A DNA stretch of 64,000 nt from Prostheceraeus crozeri (lineage: Eukaryota; Platyhelminthes; Polycladida; Euryleptidae), in NCBI GenBank assembly GCA_907163375.1, contig CAJQUW010012939.1:1-64000 (forward strand), read 5' to 3'. The position numbers were made by a program, and so were the translations under genes. Below, in pieces: positions 42,660-56,479 of the stretch. The notes under the pieces are model-generated. The model ran no database searches. It saw only the letters and a program-made list of their open reading frames with translations, and was not told the origin of the DNA. Position 1 is the stretch's first letter, and each line of letters starts with the position of its first letter.

Positions 42660-43780
42660 TTTGATAACTAACTCAGAAGTTACCAAATTATCCTAAACAA
42701 AGCATTTACAATGAATCCTTGTCAACAGGAAAATATAGCACAACCCTCCTTGTCAAACACCAACACGACATGAATGACAAGGCTCAACACAACACAAAAC
42801 ACGACAGTATTCGTGTCACGAACACATGCATCTACTTTTTTAAACCTATCTCTAAGTGCCCTCCACATATTTTAAAGTCATGATACTTTGGACGACCCAG
42901 TTAATCAGTCTCTAGAGTGATTTTTACGCCAAAAAAACTTCTTCTGGGCACTTTACTGCAGATATACAGAGGGTTTGTTGTACTGTGGTCAAATAATAAT
43001 GCTGAACTTTTAGCACTATTTGCTTGCTTCTGCGTTTTGCTACAACTGCACTTCCTAAATGGCATTATCATTAAAAATTACATAATTTGACGCACCAATG
43101 AAATTCGTGGATAAAGATTTTATTTCATCCCAATAATGATTTTTCTACAAGTTCATAGTAATATCCAGTGGCGTCTTCTCCGTACCTGCGAGGCCTTCGG
43201 CACATCCTCAAAAGTTATTTTCCAACAATTATAAAAATGAAAAGTGTCATCATTCATTTAAATTCGATAGCTTCTCATGATAGCTGTGCACAGCTTTCCG
43301 TCTCAAAATCAGACGCTCACCCTCAGAATGAACAGTTTTGCAGCACGTGCTTGAATCGCAGCTGTTCTCTTCGAACAATTAGATACACAAGCTAGTCGTG
43401 TGTTTAGACAAAGCACTGATGTTCAGACAGCGAAAGAGAGTTGTGTGCGTGTGAGGCAGTAAGCGCACGCGCCCGCGCCAATATTGGCTTTCCCCGATAG
43501 ACATAATGCTTTGCCTTCTCCAATTTTTGCAATGAAATCCTATGTGATTCTTGATCGAGGCGCGGTACCTAAGTATAGTAAGGGAAGCGCAACCGTATTA
43601 TTCCTAGCTTCGTTTAATGTGAGAGAGGCCACTACGTCAACAGTAGCAGATGGCTGACGTTCAGACCAGACTGCGATCAGATGATGAGCTTTCTCCAATG
43701 ACTGCACAGTAATGCATCTGACTCGAACACCCAGATTCGGTAGAATTCCATAATTTGTTTTTTACGTGATTGATGTGACG
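42660..43780. other. Non-coding, with a CpG-rich patch
   Basis: A patch at 43,440-43,500 is rich in GCGC/CGCG and includes CCAAT, unusual in this window; it could be a promoter of the ORF at 43,783. The rest shows nothing. Confidence 0.35.
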
Positions 43781-43782
43781 CT

Positions 43783-43968
43783 ATGTTTAGTACTGCAGAT
43801 GAGATCATAACCACGCCTTTCGTCCCAAGGGAATATACTGAAAAGATGACAATCATCAAGCAAGGTAGGCCAACACCTGATATAAAATTGAAAGTACTCA
43901 CAGAGAAAGAAATAAGAAATACACAAGACATTTTAATGCATCAAAATTTCAAGCATGTGAGCGGCTGA
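43783..43968 (+). CDS. Unidentified 61-codon ORF, candidate first exon
   Basis: The ORF begins ATG and reads as a compact, well-mixed protein (KMTIIKQGRPTPDIKLKV near residues 21-38, then a helical KEIRNTQDILMHQN). A good splice donor (CAT/GTGAGC) lies at 43,957, in front of the stop, so the exon may end there. The CpG-rich patch 300 bp upstream could be its promoter. The protein is not recognised; a chance ORF cannot be excluded. Confidence 0.3.
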   Translation: MFSTADEIITTPFVPREYTEKMTIIKQGRPTPDIKLKVLTEKEIRNTQDILMHQNFKHVSG

Positions 43969-44639
43969 CCTGTCGTGAGAAAACAAGAAGCTGTTGACCT
44001 TGCCTCCTTTTTTCTCGAGAAAATGTGGTCTGGACAGAGAGGGGATGCAGTGATCTCAGCTCCTTGAGTAAGGCGGTTAAGCGACATGAGCAATCACTTC
44101 TCATGTGCACTTTCACTTGACCTTAAAAAATGTTCTGGAAATTGTTGCTAAAAATTCAGCTCTTATGAAAATCAATGTTGTAACATAAAAGTGTTTGGTA
44201 TAGATATAGTATTCCAATGGTGAGTGAAGGCCTATGGTCATGGAGCACGCGACGCAGCTGGTAATATCGCTATAATGCATATCTTGTTTGCGTACAACAC
44301 AAAGTCAAGATCTAGTGATTGTCAAAGTCATGGCCTTTGGTGATTGCACTTGCAGCTACGTATGTCAAATAAGCTCACTTTTGCTCGAATCTTCAGGACT
44401 TAGTTTGCGTCACATCCATTTGAGTTGCACATCAACAACCGCTCACAGAAGCCACCTGCATCAAACATGAAAATATTTCAAATAACGTAATAGGCATAGG
44501 CCCTAATAGTGAACGGTACAAGGAAATACAGTAGGTAATAGTATCATTTTTCAAATTCTGCCCTTGCAGAGAGCGACGCGGTTCTGTCCCTTGCCACTCT
44601 TTTGCAGTACACCTTTTAAAACTAAAACATCTTATTTTC

Positions 44640-44765
44640 CATGACTTTCAGCTTTGGTGCTTGTTGGGCCGCATCAGTCGTGGGTGGGTTCGAACTGACG
44701 ACGTTAGAGCTGAAGGACGTACAAGCATGCCTTCTAATCAAAAGGCCACCGGACCTTCTGTTGAG
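44640..44765 (-). repeat. tRNA-derived SINE-like unit
   Basis: On the minus strand TGGCCTTTTGATTAGAAGG (box A, 44,730-44,748) is followed by AGTTCGAACCCACCC (box B, about 44,683-44,698). It is not a foldable whole tRNA by eye. It differs from the unit at 42,315, so two pol-III families are present. Confidence 0.45.
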
Positions 44766-44769
44766 AGCG

Positions 44770-46510
44770 TGAATCAGCCTTGCTGAGCTGTACCGATGCT
44801 TGCACTTGAGCAGAGCACAATAATGTGAATGAAGAATCAGTAATCTTGATGATGTGAATTTCATCTCTACCATAGATTAAAAAACTATTAAAAAAGATTA
44901 CCGAGTGCTAGTTCTCTTAGGCATAGATTATAAAGATATTCTCAATTTGAATAATGTAGCACAAACATTAAATTCCTTGGTATGGATCGTGACATTTGCT
45001 ACTCGTCCGACAAGGATTCATCAGCAGGGTTTGGAATGGCTCAAACCAGTATTGTGTGCAATATTTTTTATTATCACACCCATGACAGGACCAGGATAAA
45101 TAAACGCAGAGTAGTCTGTTGCACAGCCTTTCGGATTGTTGAGCCATTCAAGAATCTAGATGTAATAAACAAGTTTGGACCATTCTGAGTCACACTTAAG
45201 AGTGCAGGCTACGGCTGTCAAGGAATTCATTGCTTAAATTGCAAAGTCTGAGGACATGAACCGGCGAATCGACGCTATTGTTTTATTACTATGTGATCTT
45301 TACAAAGTTTTGCATGGACGGACGATGCGTACTTTGAATGAAAAAAACGGTTGAAATTCAAATATAGGAAAGTCTGATCCGCTCTCCATATGTCTCATGT
45401 TGCTTTAGAACTCTTCTTGCTTTGAAGGAAGGCATAAGCCAAGCGATCTGACAATGTTCAAATCATCAACAGTTTAGTTCAAGATGTGATGAAAACATTG
45501 TCATTATTGCAGCCTCCCATCCATGACACTTTAAAGGCACATTGTGAGGGAAATCTCATGTTCATCTGTTGTCGCATCAAACTTTTCAGATGAAAAGGAT
45601 TATTATGATTTTGCCTTGACTTATAGCTGATAATAATCATGTGCACATGAAATTACCATCTCTAAACGAAAATTAGATAAAATAGAGAAGTGCAGCATTT
45701 TCATCATTCAATCCCATCGTCACTGTGAAACAGTCAGTGATTTTACATTTTTCGTAAATCACATTATTATCACCGTTTTCATCACTTTTGATTCATTGCC
45801 ATCTCAGCTGATTGATTACCCGATCGATGATGTCTCCATTAACCCTCGTCCCAGTAGGGTACTTTGACAAACGCGCCTTGCTGAGGAATGGGGGTGGGCG
45901 CCCCCTCACCTGCCTGTTTCCAATACTATGAAAGTCCAAATTCAATGCAAGACATCAAATGACCGCTCTCATCATGACAAAGCAGAAAATTAATCATTGT
46001 CCTCAAAACCAAGGTCAAAAACATAGGTCAAATTTGAAATTTTGAAATTTGAATCTTGAATTCAAAACGTCAAAGTTCGAATAGAATTTATAAAGGAGAT
46101 ACAAAACCTATTAAATGAAGGAGACAACTCTGTAGAATATTCACATTTTTAAAAGCTCATCGTAATGATAGTGTAAGGACAATTTTATTCAAAATTGGTG
46201 GAAAGTTGTAGAATACGTAGAAAATAAGCTGCCTAAAATTTGAAGCCGGTATCTTGCTTCGTTCAGGAGCTTTTTAAGATTTTATGTAGAGCGGTGCACT
46301 CAGTGCCCTTCCCTCCCCCCCCCCGCTGTGTTGAAGGTTAAAACTGATTTCTCCTAGAAATTGCCGACTTTGCTTTGGAATCTCTCTTTAGCTTTGTCTT
46401 ATCAGGTTTTGTCATTCATTATCAATGATTTCAATGGGATGGGAATAGAAAAGGAAAATCTCGTCCTAAGGCAATTGCTAAATATGATAAATGGTTTCCA
46501 AGTACTAAAA
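44770..46510. other. Non-coding, nothing recognised
   Basis: No motif. A poly-C tract sits at 46,313-46,323 and a GC-richer patch at 45,845-45,915. Confidence 0.4.
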
Positions 46511-47010
46511 GTAGGGCTGTGCGTGGCGCGCCGGTGCACCAGTTCTCGGACCGATGCTCCGAAATGCCTTTCTTCAATTATAATAAATTCATTTTATCTT
46601 TTATCTTAGAGACTGCAAATTTGAGAGAAAAGTATTTTCAGAATACAGCATAATTAGGTGAACTTTAATAAGTTTATATAATATAACTTTAATATAACTT
46701 TAAACTAATAATTCAATTCTTCTTATCAGTGAAATTCGAACCTCAAATTTCTGTGTCTCTGAATACTAAACCTTTTAAAATTCCTCCAGTTGATGCTAAA
46801 AACAGCTTTCGTCTCTCCTTGAAATTTATTGACCAGATTAAAATAGTTAAAAGCTTTTAAAAGTCACGGTTGTATAATAAAATAACCAATGCATTTCATG
46901 ATGTCGAGAAAAAATATGAAAAAGCGACCAAAATTAGATAATTCAAGTTTGTGACAAATCATTTTTGGGCCCAAAATCTCATTTCCCGTGACCTCAGAAT
47001 TTTGAAATCT
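46511..47010. repeat. hAT-like end remnant, relative of 30,184
   Basis: TAGGGCTGTGCGTGGCGCGC then CGGTGCACCAGTTCTCGG resembles the 30,184 remnant, and a shared downstream word (see there) supports kinship. No transposase. Confidence 0.4.
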
Positions 47011-50000
47011 CATTGTGGCACCCTGCTGTTGCTCCTCTTACAAAGATAGTATAGGCCGTCTTGGTATTCCAACGGTCAGCGATCCATCCGAGAGGTGTTT
47101 TAGTTGTCACACCACGTAGATTGCTTGAAGCCGACTAATGTCGAAATCTTGACCTTTTTGCATAGTAATTTGTAGATAGCGGTGATACTCTTCGAATCTT
47201 CTTGCACTTTCTCACGTGTTCAGGAATTGAGAATCAAAAACAAACTCTTCCTTTGCTGTACAAATTATTCAGAAGAATTAATTGAAAACCCGAAGCTTAG
47301 TCCGCCACTGACTTAGTAGCTTAGTCATTGTAATCTTTTACCTCTTTTACTGCATATCTTTATCATTTCTGTTCTATTTGGCTTTTAAAAATTCCATTAG
47401 AACTGTCATATAGACGTGTGGGTTAAGTATAGTGAGAGTCACTTGCACGTATTGGCAAAATCAAATGTTTCAAATTTGACTATTCGAATTTTCCTGGTAC
47501 TCTGTAAAATTTCTTGAAATATGAGCACTTGCTATGAAAGATAGGGTATGCACTTTCAAGATTTTGAAGCTTCAATTGACTATCGCACGACATTCTATGC
47601 TTTCATGAAAAATCAAATATCGTCATTGATGAATATCAGCTGCCTGATGAATATGAATATCAGAATTCTTCGATGTCTAAAGTCAAAATTATTACAGTTT
47701 ATGATCCCCATAGGACTAAATCATGACAATTCAAGAAAAGATTGCTGCTTACTTGCATTCGGTGTACACCTGGACTCAAACACAGAAATTGCTAACACCT
47801 GGATGCACCAACTCATTTGTCTTGAGGATCTCAAACAATGTATGTATAATTAGAAACTGGGGGTTGCAATTTAATCGTTTGTAGAACTTAAACGTCCAGA
47901 TTTTACTTGAGCGGTGTGGATAATGCTCGCGTATTTATTGATGGTGCATGTGAGACGCTGTGTTGATCGGTTAATCTTCGGAGTCCGTCGAGGTCCCTAA
48001 TACCAGGAATAAAATAGGGACTTTCCTCATGTGTTTTTCAGCAAATATGGATTCTGCTTGAGATGATCAGTTATTATCAGAAAATGGAAATATCAATGAA
48101 GTTTTGTATTTCGCTTGATGATGAAGGCAACCAGAAAAACTTGGAAATGTGACTTTCTACTACATGAAAGCTTGATGAATTATATTCAACTACTAATAGA
48201 CTTCCTTCCTACAGTTTACTAAGTTTACTTAGTTTACTACTAATAGCAGTTCCTCCGAAGTTTTCCTCGATTGAAGTGAGGGAAGATGGTTCAAACCCTT
48301 CTATCCGACTTAAAGAACTTTGCTTTTAGCACAATACTGCTTGCAAAGTCAAAATATCAAAAAATATTCAGTTTGCTTTCATGCTGATCCCATTCGTTGC
48401 GGATGAGAACTATTGTCGAAAAAAATGCAAAGAAAGTATAGTAGCTTTTGTGTTTTTCCCACAAATCATCATGACGCAGAATTTTCTGACTCTGGAAAAT
48501 ATATTCAGGGAAATGAAAGCAAATCAATCTACAATGGTCAATATGACCTGAAAATCAGATAAGTGAGGTTACGTCTGCTAGATAGACTTATCACATTTTC
48601 TTACAATCTCAATGAACCCACAAATAAACGAATTTTGGCATAAAGCGAGATTCACGTAAATTGTAGCCTACTATCTGCTTCGTACTTGCAGCTCAATACT
48701 GCTCGGTGTATTATTATTACAAAGCTCAGTAACTCACAGCAATACGCAAATCTGTATACCACGCATATTTCTTTCATAAGTTAGACGCTTCAAGAAAGCA
48801 CTCATTGTTAATCTATTAAATTTGAACTTTTATGAGAGTGACCGGACGTCGCCGCTTGTTACGTTGTCTTGAAAGGGTCAAAACCTGGGACATGTGAGTG
48901 TAACGGTTTTACTGCATCTCAGTGACAAAACTAAACGATTTTTCGGTTTGAATCTACATAATTAGTTAAGAGTGAGACGTTATTTTTGCGTAGAGTCTTG
49001 CGTAAGGACAAATTTATCGCCAAAAGTGCAATTTATCTTGGCAAGGGATGAAGAACTCTGAAATGCAATTGTAAAAAGTGATAAACTATAACAAGATTCT
49101 CGTAGTCCAAGAAAATCAACAATATAGACTCAAAATGCATTGCATTGTATCAAAAAGAACAATTATCACATAGCTCAGGAAACAAAAATAATGCAAAGAT
49201 AAATATCATGAAATTGATGACTGCGCAAGTTATGGGGAACAATGCAAAGACAGTGACTATTCCACTTCATGAGCGGCAAGGTAGCCTTCTATGTTTACTT
49301 CTTACATAAATGTCTGTAAAATGATAAACCCCGATACATTTGAATGCAACGGAAGCGAGTAGATTTGGATCTGTCATTGTGCATGCGCCAAAGCAGCGAA
49401 GAAGTAAACAATTTATTATGAAATGCATGCAAGAAAATAATAAATAATTCAGAAATTGACAAAGGCATTCAGTACAAAACAGCAACATGGAGATATGATA
49501 GCTTCCATTATTGTCACAATATGTGTTTGAAGCTGTCAATCGCGGTAGAGTATGACAAAGAATTCCAAATTCGATCGTTGCTTGTGCTAACAGCGATAAT
49601 TCTCTTGCAAATCAATATATATAAATCAATATCTCTAGACAACTCCTTTTACTTTGTGAGGTTTGTCGATTTTGGTTAAAAAGTCTGGTCACTCTGACTT
49701 AAATGTGCATGTGTCGATTTTCGCTATTTATCAATTGTTATCCCCGAATTGCACGTGGTCTGAACTTTCTTATTTTGGATTCCATTTGACTGATTTCATC
49801 ATTGTCTGAGATAGTCTCGCATCTTCTCATTCTTATGCACCAATATCACTTATTTTACTTGGCATATTGATTGCGCAATACACAAAATGGAAGCTTATTG
49901 TTCTTTTGCTAGACAGCATTAATTGTGTGTCTTTTGCTGTCGATTACTTTTGTTCCTGCATCGTTGTCTGAAGTTACTGAATTTTCCATTACATAAATTA

Positions 50001-53000
50001 GAAATCTTTTCACATATGATTTTAGATTCTTACAAATCAATAATTGTCTTCCTCTCATTTCACTATCCCTTGTTTTCATATTGTAGCGTTCTATCTGAGA
50101 CATTCAGTGGTGCTGCTTTATTTGCTGGGATATTTGTGAATTTTGGATACAGTTGGTTTTTTAAGACTGATAGCTTTCAGGGTTTTGACTGGAGAGCAAC
50201 TAACATCACTCGAAGAGAACTGTGAGATGAAATCTGTCGATCCTGTCACAAAACAGACCATTTGTGAAGGAGATATAAGTACAAAGTAAATAAAAGTAAT
50301 CTCTCAAAAACGAGTTTCTCAAGAGCCACTGTTAGGAAGAATATTAGAAGACGATTAGAAGCATAAATAGCACATGAACGAAGCACATGATAGAAATGAC
50401 CTGAAGACATTCCATACCAAAAATTGAGGTTCTAGACTTTGAGTTCTAGTTTTCCTTTTATTAGAGAAAGCATTCATTTTTGCTGAAAGGTCCAGTTTTC
50501 CTGACAAACCGCTGCTTGCTTCCCATTGGATCTACGTGTGATTTCTTTGATCCTGCTTGACAAGAAGGAGAACCGGGTGTAACTTGTCAGACGCGCAGAT
50601 TCGCAGTAACCATCGGGCATACATCACTCTGTGAAAATCTCATTTTCTGCTTCGCTCCCTGCAGAAATTCGGTCTGGCGGCTGAACTATGTCACTATGTT
50701 TAGTTAAAAAATCAATATTTCATTATGAAGCGGATTATTGGCTACTTGATCGGTCAAACTTAGAGAAAGGAGGAGGTTATGTTTAGCTTCTTAATTGATA
50801 ATCAAATCGGAACCGCAAATCAGCTGCAGGCCTTAGGCCTTCATCTGGCCCCAGCCAATTCTGAATGGCAGTTACAGCCCCGAACCCGGCTTTCATCTTT
50901 AGACTTGGAGGAGATTGGTTATTCCACTATTTTCTCATTTGCATCATCCCAAGCAAATAACTGAAGACTAGACATTTTGAAATGAAAAAACGCTTTAACA
51001 ATTAAGACCATTGATGAGCAATAACAAATAAGCGCGCTGCTGTATGGAGAATTGAAGTGCTAGACAACTCGCCTGTTTCACTTATTTGATCAGTAGTTTT
51101 CCCATTGAATTTTTGGTAAACGATGTCATTGTGATAAGTATTACCGGTATCTCAGCGAGTGCAAATGACTTTCTTATCTGCAATTCTTTTACTAGCTTTT
51201 AGATCTGAATCAACTTGTAAACGTTCCATTCCTTTTAAATACTCGTATTGCTCGACTGAACTCTTGTGAACTTCATATTCCTAATATATCACAATTCTTT
51301 TACATCACTAATTCATGGTAAGCAAGGAATTGTGGAAAAAATGTCCTATGCATTTTGAGCTTTTGACGTGGCACATGCGGCTTGGCCGTGCCCTTCTCAA
51401 AAAAGCTCAAAACGTGTCAGGCGAGAGTTAGTCTTTTCACCATCTGATTGACCGGTTGGTCAGCATCGCCCGATTTCACCATGTGTCTTACTAATGAAGG
51501 TGTTATCACTTGCGTTCGCATTCCCTAAAACAATGTAGCGCATAGTGTATAGGCCATACAATAGGTCAACATTGGCTATAAGTTTGATAACTAACTAACT
51601 AAATGATGACTTTGCTAATACTTGCATAAAGCTACACACACGATACCTTGTAGGGAAATAGTGTGGTTTCTCCATTGATAGCATATTTGGATTCATCAGT
51701 AGTAATACGATATAATGTCTAATGAACAACGATGCTGTTCGAGAAGCGCTATATCATACTTTGTGTGATAGTGACCTCAGTGACTAAACTTGAGCTCTCT
51801 TCGACAGTCTAGCTTTAAACCCTTCTCTTAACCTTGTTCCAGATTCGATGATTGAGGATCGCATTTAATGTCAAAGCCGTCATTGATATGAATTTGCTGT
51901 TTATCAAAATGTTGAGGACGAACACAAGCAATTTATAATAAGGAATGTCTCAAATTCACGTTCAAAAATTACTCAAACTTTATAGCTGTGTCGAAGCTTC
52001 GAATGCGAATGATTAAAGTAAGTGATGTTATTGATTTCTTAGTTTATCATTGATTTTCCATGATTTGAAGCCACTATCTCAGCTAAGGGAAAGCTAAGTT
52101 ATTGCATTTCGGAAACAAAGACCGCGAGGTCAATTTTGAAAACTCTGTTTCATATGTGGAGAACCGCATAATTTAGTTAATGGATTTGCCAAGAAAGAAT
52201 TAGGTTTCTGAAGTCGAATGCAGCTGCACTATTCGGCGAACCTGGATTGTTATAAATATTCAAAGACATGCACATTATATTCGCAGAGATTACGACATCG
52301 TTTCAAAAAACGCAGCCTTTTTCATGTTTGTAAAAGCATATTGATTAGTTTGATAGTTATAAATAATATCATGCGATTTTTCTTATGCAATCTAATGAAC
52401 GTTGACTTTAATAGAATATGAACATTATCAGCTTCCACAAGTGTCGTTCGCTAGAAGAATTTGATAGTCATAAATTGAGAATTCATGCAATAATGCTTGC
52501 ATTAAATCTTTCTACAATTTGGATGAAATTTCTCGTATGTATTGAATAGTTGCATTGTCAAAGGAATGAAAGAAACAGTTTTCAATCATATATTAAAATA
52601 GAGTTTTCCAGATATCTTGATAATAAGTAAAGAGTGTTTTGACGATACAGAAACTTCTCTCCTCGCATCTTTGCAAGTGTCTGTGCAGTTCATTATTCAG
52701 CAACTGAAATAGGCTTCATGATAAAATATAACTTTAATAAAATGAATTTAAATTTGATTTAAATTTCAAAATGGAACATTTTGTTAAATAGTTTATTTAA
52801 TTGTGCTTATTAAAAAGGGCATTACACAGCATTGCATTTAAGCATGGTTTCTAAAAATCATTTTAAGACAGTCTTTTAAAATCGTGCATCAGCGTGCTTT
52901 CAAACAAGGCATGTAAGCTTGTTTTTCGGAGTTTGAAGTTTTAACTGAAATGAAGGTAGATTGACTACAAATTAGCCAGTAGCTCTTCTGTCTATGCGAG

Positions 53001-55577
53001 GATGAGCGTGTAGCACAGAGGCGGATGCAAATGCTTAGAATCCTACTGTATGTACGAAATATAGCCGATACTGACGCATTTAATTAGTATGATATCAACT
53101 TAGTAAACTTGCCAATAGCATGTGATCGACATTACAGGTATTATATTTCAATACAAAAAAGCTCTTTTGAGGCTAACAATCCGTATAATAAGTTCATCAA
53201 CTAAAGAAAGCTATACAAGATTGCTATACAAGACGCAAAAAGGAATAAAAAACAGAAAGTTTTTGTTTTCGAAATTAAAGACGGGGTTTAAACCTGAGAC
53301 AGACTCGATCTTACGTAATATTTTGGCCATCGATTCAACCGCGAATTTTCATTTTCGTGTGGCAGACCTGCATGTTCCAACACATCTGATGGCTTATGAA
53401 CATGTAAACTGTTTGTGCTTTTGAGCTTGTCCTACATCTCATCCTCGCAGATGAAGTGTGTAAGTTTAGAAAGCAACTTATCAGCATCAATTCTTGCTTT
53501 AATTTTTTTGTAAAATATTTGCTTTGTCAACTTTTTGGACCTGGGTTATCTAAGTCTAGATTAGATATCCATATGCAGCAAGCATTATGGTTTAGGGATT
53601 TTACAAGTTACCAACATAAAAAATGAATATAAATGCAATGTCTTGGTGCAGCGAGACATATTGAGAAAAGATAATGGGAAGAATAAGTTCCATAAGGCAC
53701 GCGAACAGCGTTCGTAATGAGACAGAAATCTACTTGTAGCAATCAAAGGCAATATGCCTATCAACAATCACAAACAAATGCTGAATAAGCAGTTAAGTGA
53801 AGTGAAACATTTACATGATAAATATTCTGATGGAGATGCTCAGAAAGGTAAACGGAACGTTGACCGAATATTAACGTGCATTATGTAGTGTTATGTATGT
53901 CTATCTAGGGGCCTAGGCAGTGTAAGAGGCAGAATCGATTTATAATATAGGCTAAGTCACACGTAACGATCAACTTGAAAGTTTTAATAAAATCAGCAAG
54001 TTTAAATGTCATAATCAAAATTAATTCGAAAGGCACTAAATAAAGAGATATCCAATCGATAAAGACAGTAATGATTTTTGATCCCTGCTTCCTGAAGTAG
54101 GTAAATGTGATTTCAATTTTCAAATTAGCTAATGATTACTGAAAGGGTGTCAATTTGACACTCTTCTGGCACCAACCCTAGTGAAGGTGCGCACTGGAAC
54201 GTGATATGTTATCTGTGAAGCCTCCTAGGTTTCTGCTAAGACTTTCAATAGCCTGATATATGAAACCTGGGAAGGCCGTTGCTCCAGGAAACGAAGGAAG
54301 TTGCTAGGGAGTCTGATATAGTACAAAGAAATCGTTAGCACAATATTACGCTACATTTAAAATCCATTTTATATCGAGTATCAAAAAAAGAGACAGAATG
54401 TCTCTCAAAGAAACCTTGGATAAGGTCTAGCAGGAAATTTAGGGCAGCACCACACTGTCAGGTATATTCTGGGATATCAAAGTTTCCATCGGTTATCCAA
54501 CGAAATCCAAGTCTCTTTAGCAGGCTACCATGGAGATTCAATGCATCACTGCGCTACTCCTAATTTTCAAATTTTTTTTTAATTGTTGTTTATTCAGTTG
54601 CACGTGAAAAAAAATTAAGTCCTTATTTAAGCATAATTGACATCACATAAATATATGGAATATAATTAATTCTTTATGATTTCTTTTAGTATTTGTAATG
54701 TCTAAAAGCATCAGAAGTAAGAAAGTTTCACAAACTTTTGTTGAAATTGGAATTTTCAGTAAAATGCAGCTCATTGTTAAAACAGAAACGTTTCCGGAAT
54801 GACATTTCTTGTTAAATTTGTATTGCCGAAAATAACTTGCATTTTGACAGTGACATAAGAAATACTTGACATCTTCTTTCCTTCTTATTGCCTCATACAT
54901 TGCTCGATTATTATGTTGCGTTAAATGCAGTATTTAACCAGCATAATTACACTTTAATAGCGATATATACGCAAAACTGTTAGGCTAATCATTCCATCTC
55001 GATTCTCACTTAATTAAATACTTCCATATTCAGTTCAATGATCGTCAACTTACTTGCACAACTGAATTCATTCCATGATTCGTCGGTCGTCACGTTGTTC
55101 AGAATAAAGAAAGTAGCAATAATTATTAACACTAAACTATCAACAAAGAGTTATCAGAGCAATCGAAGAAAATATTGTACCATCAGACAAGGTTTTCGCT
55201 TCATTCATTATTTACATAATAATAAAACAGATAAGGAGCTCTCATTGGTTCTTTTCAGACTCCTATCCATGCAGTTTTCAAACATCAAATCAAAGTAGGC
55301 ATTCTCTGGATTTCAAAACTCATGTTCTAATACAGCATCTCTTAGCTGAGCAGCACGGCGGCACTTTTTTTAAAGTGTTTGCTGATAAGAGAGCACCGGT
55401 ATTAAGATAAAAAGCACTATGATAATGCACTTCAATATTAGAGAGAAGTAGGCTTGTTGCCTGTGCAAATGTAACTGAAAAGGAGTTATTTGTCTGAATT
55501 AAAGCATAAAAACATAAGGGGCCTATATGATTCACATTGAGCATATGTTTTGGATCGGACTGCAGAGGCACGATGTG
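47011..55577. other. Long non-coding stretch, nothing recognised
   Basis: About 8.5 kb of AT-rich DNA. Frames of 60-101 codons (for example 47,548-47,853, 53,122-53,424, 55,038-55,298) have no motif and look like chance. No terminal repeats, tandem arrays or tRNA-like boxes were seen. It may be intronic. Confidence 0.4.
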
Positions 55578-55654
55578 AATACTATGTAGGATTAATTATT
55601 TATTATTAGTTATAATAGTAATATATTTTACCACAAAATCTACACAATGTGTAA

Positions 55655-56455
55655 TCAGAGTGGGGGTACAGATAAGAGGTTACAGGAGTTATAAAAGAGT
55701 GAAAAAGAAGGTTTCAATGCTTTCTTGAAGCTGCGAGGGTTTATTTCATTCCTCAAATGTAGAGGGAGCAAATTCCATAATGAGGGTCCAACGAATTGAA
55801 AGGCGCCCCTGGCACCAGCTGTTCTTGATAATGGTTGATGGAGTAAGGGGGCGTCCTTCGACCTCAGTGACATGAACGATGCAGAGGATGCAGTAGGAGT
55901 CAACAGATCTTTAAGGTAAGTAGGTGAATTGCCGTAAATACAATTGTGCACTAGGCAACACACTTTGAATTGTACGCGGAGTCGCACAGGTAACCAATGA
56001 AGGCTTCGGAGAGTTTCAGAAATGTGAGAACGTTTCGGAAGTCGACGCACAAATCTGGCACAGGCATTTTGAACTTTTTGGAGTCGAAGTATGTTCGAAG
56101 TCTTACAACCTGCATAGATGACATTACAGTAGTCCAACAACGTGAATACAAAGGAACAAATTAAAGGGTTGGCGTGATGGTCACTTATGTATCTTCGGAT
56201 TCTATAAAGATTTCGCAAAATAAGAGAAGATTTTTTCCGAATCTGATTGACTTGGGCATCAAACGACAAAGATTTATCAAATTTAACACCCAGCGATTTC
56301 ACATAATCGGCTTGATTAAGTTCATGTCCTGAGAGGTTGATAGTACATGGTGTAATGTCACTAACTCTTTTCCTAGTACCACATACAAACATCTGAGACT
56401 TCTCAGGGTTGATACAAAGTTTGTTAGTTTGAAACCAATCAACAAGATGACACAA
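55655..56455 (-). pseudogene. CR1/L2-type LINE, RT C-terminal part
   Basis: A 266-codon open frame on the minus strand. It starts after the RT active site with LVDWFQTNKLCINPEKSQ, followed by DYVKSLGVKFDKSLSF, LLDYCNVIYAG, LQKVQNACARFV, SLHWLPVRLRVQFKVCCLVH and FQFVGPSLWNLLPLHLR. This order is typical of the C-terminal third of CR1/L2-like ORF2 proteins. The frame is uninterrupted, so this 5'-truncated copy is younger than the other LINE pieces. About 80 bp of AT-rich 3' sequence follows to 55,577. The 5' truncation point is near 56,470. Confidence 0.85.
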
Positions 56456-56479
56456 GCAGTTTTCAAGAACAGATAAACT

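Noticed and set aside
44640-44765. Functional tRNA gene
   Set aside because: Box A and box B are present, but the arms do not pair into a cloverleaf by eye; a SINE is the better reading.
47011-55577. Frames of 60-101 codons as host genes
   Set aside because: No motif, no convincing splice signals, and numbers are as expected by chance in AT-rich DNA of this length.
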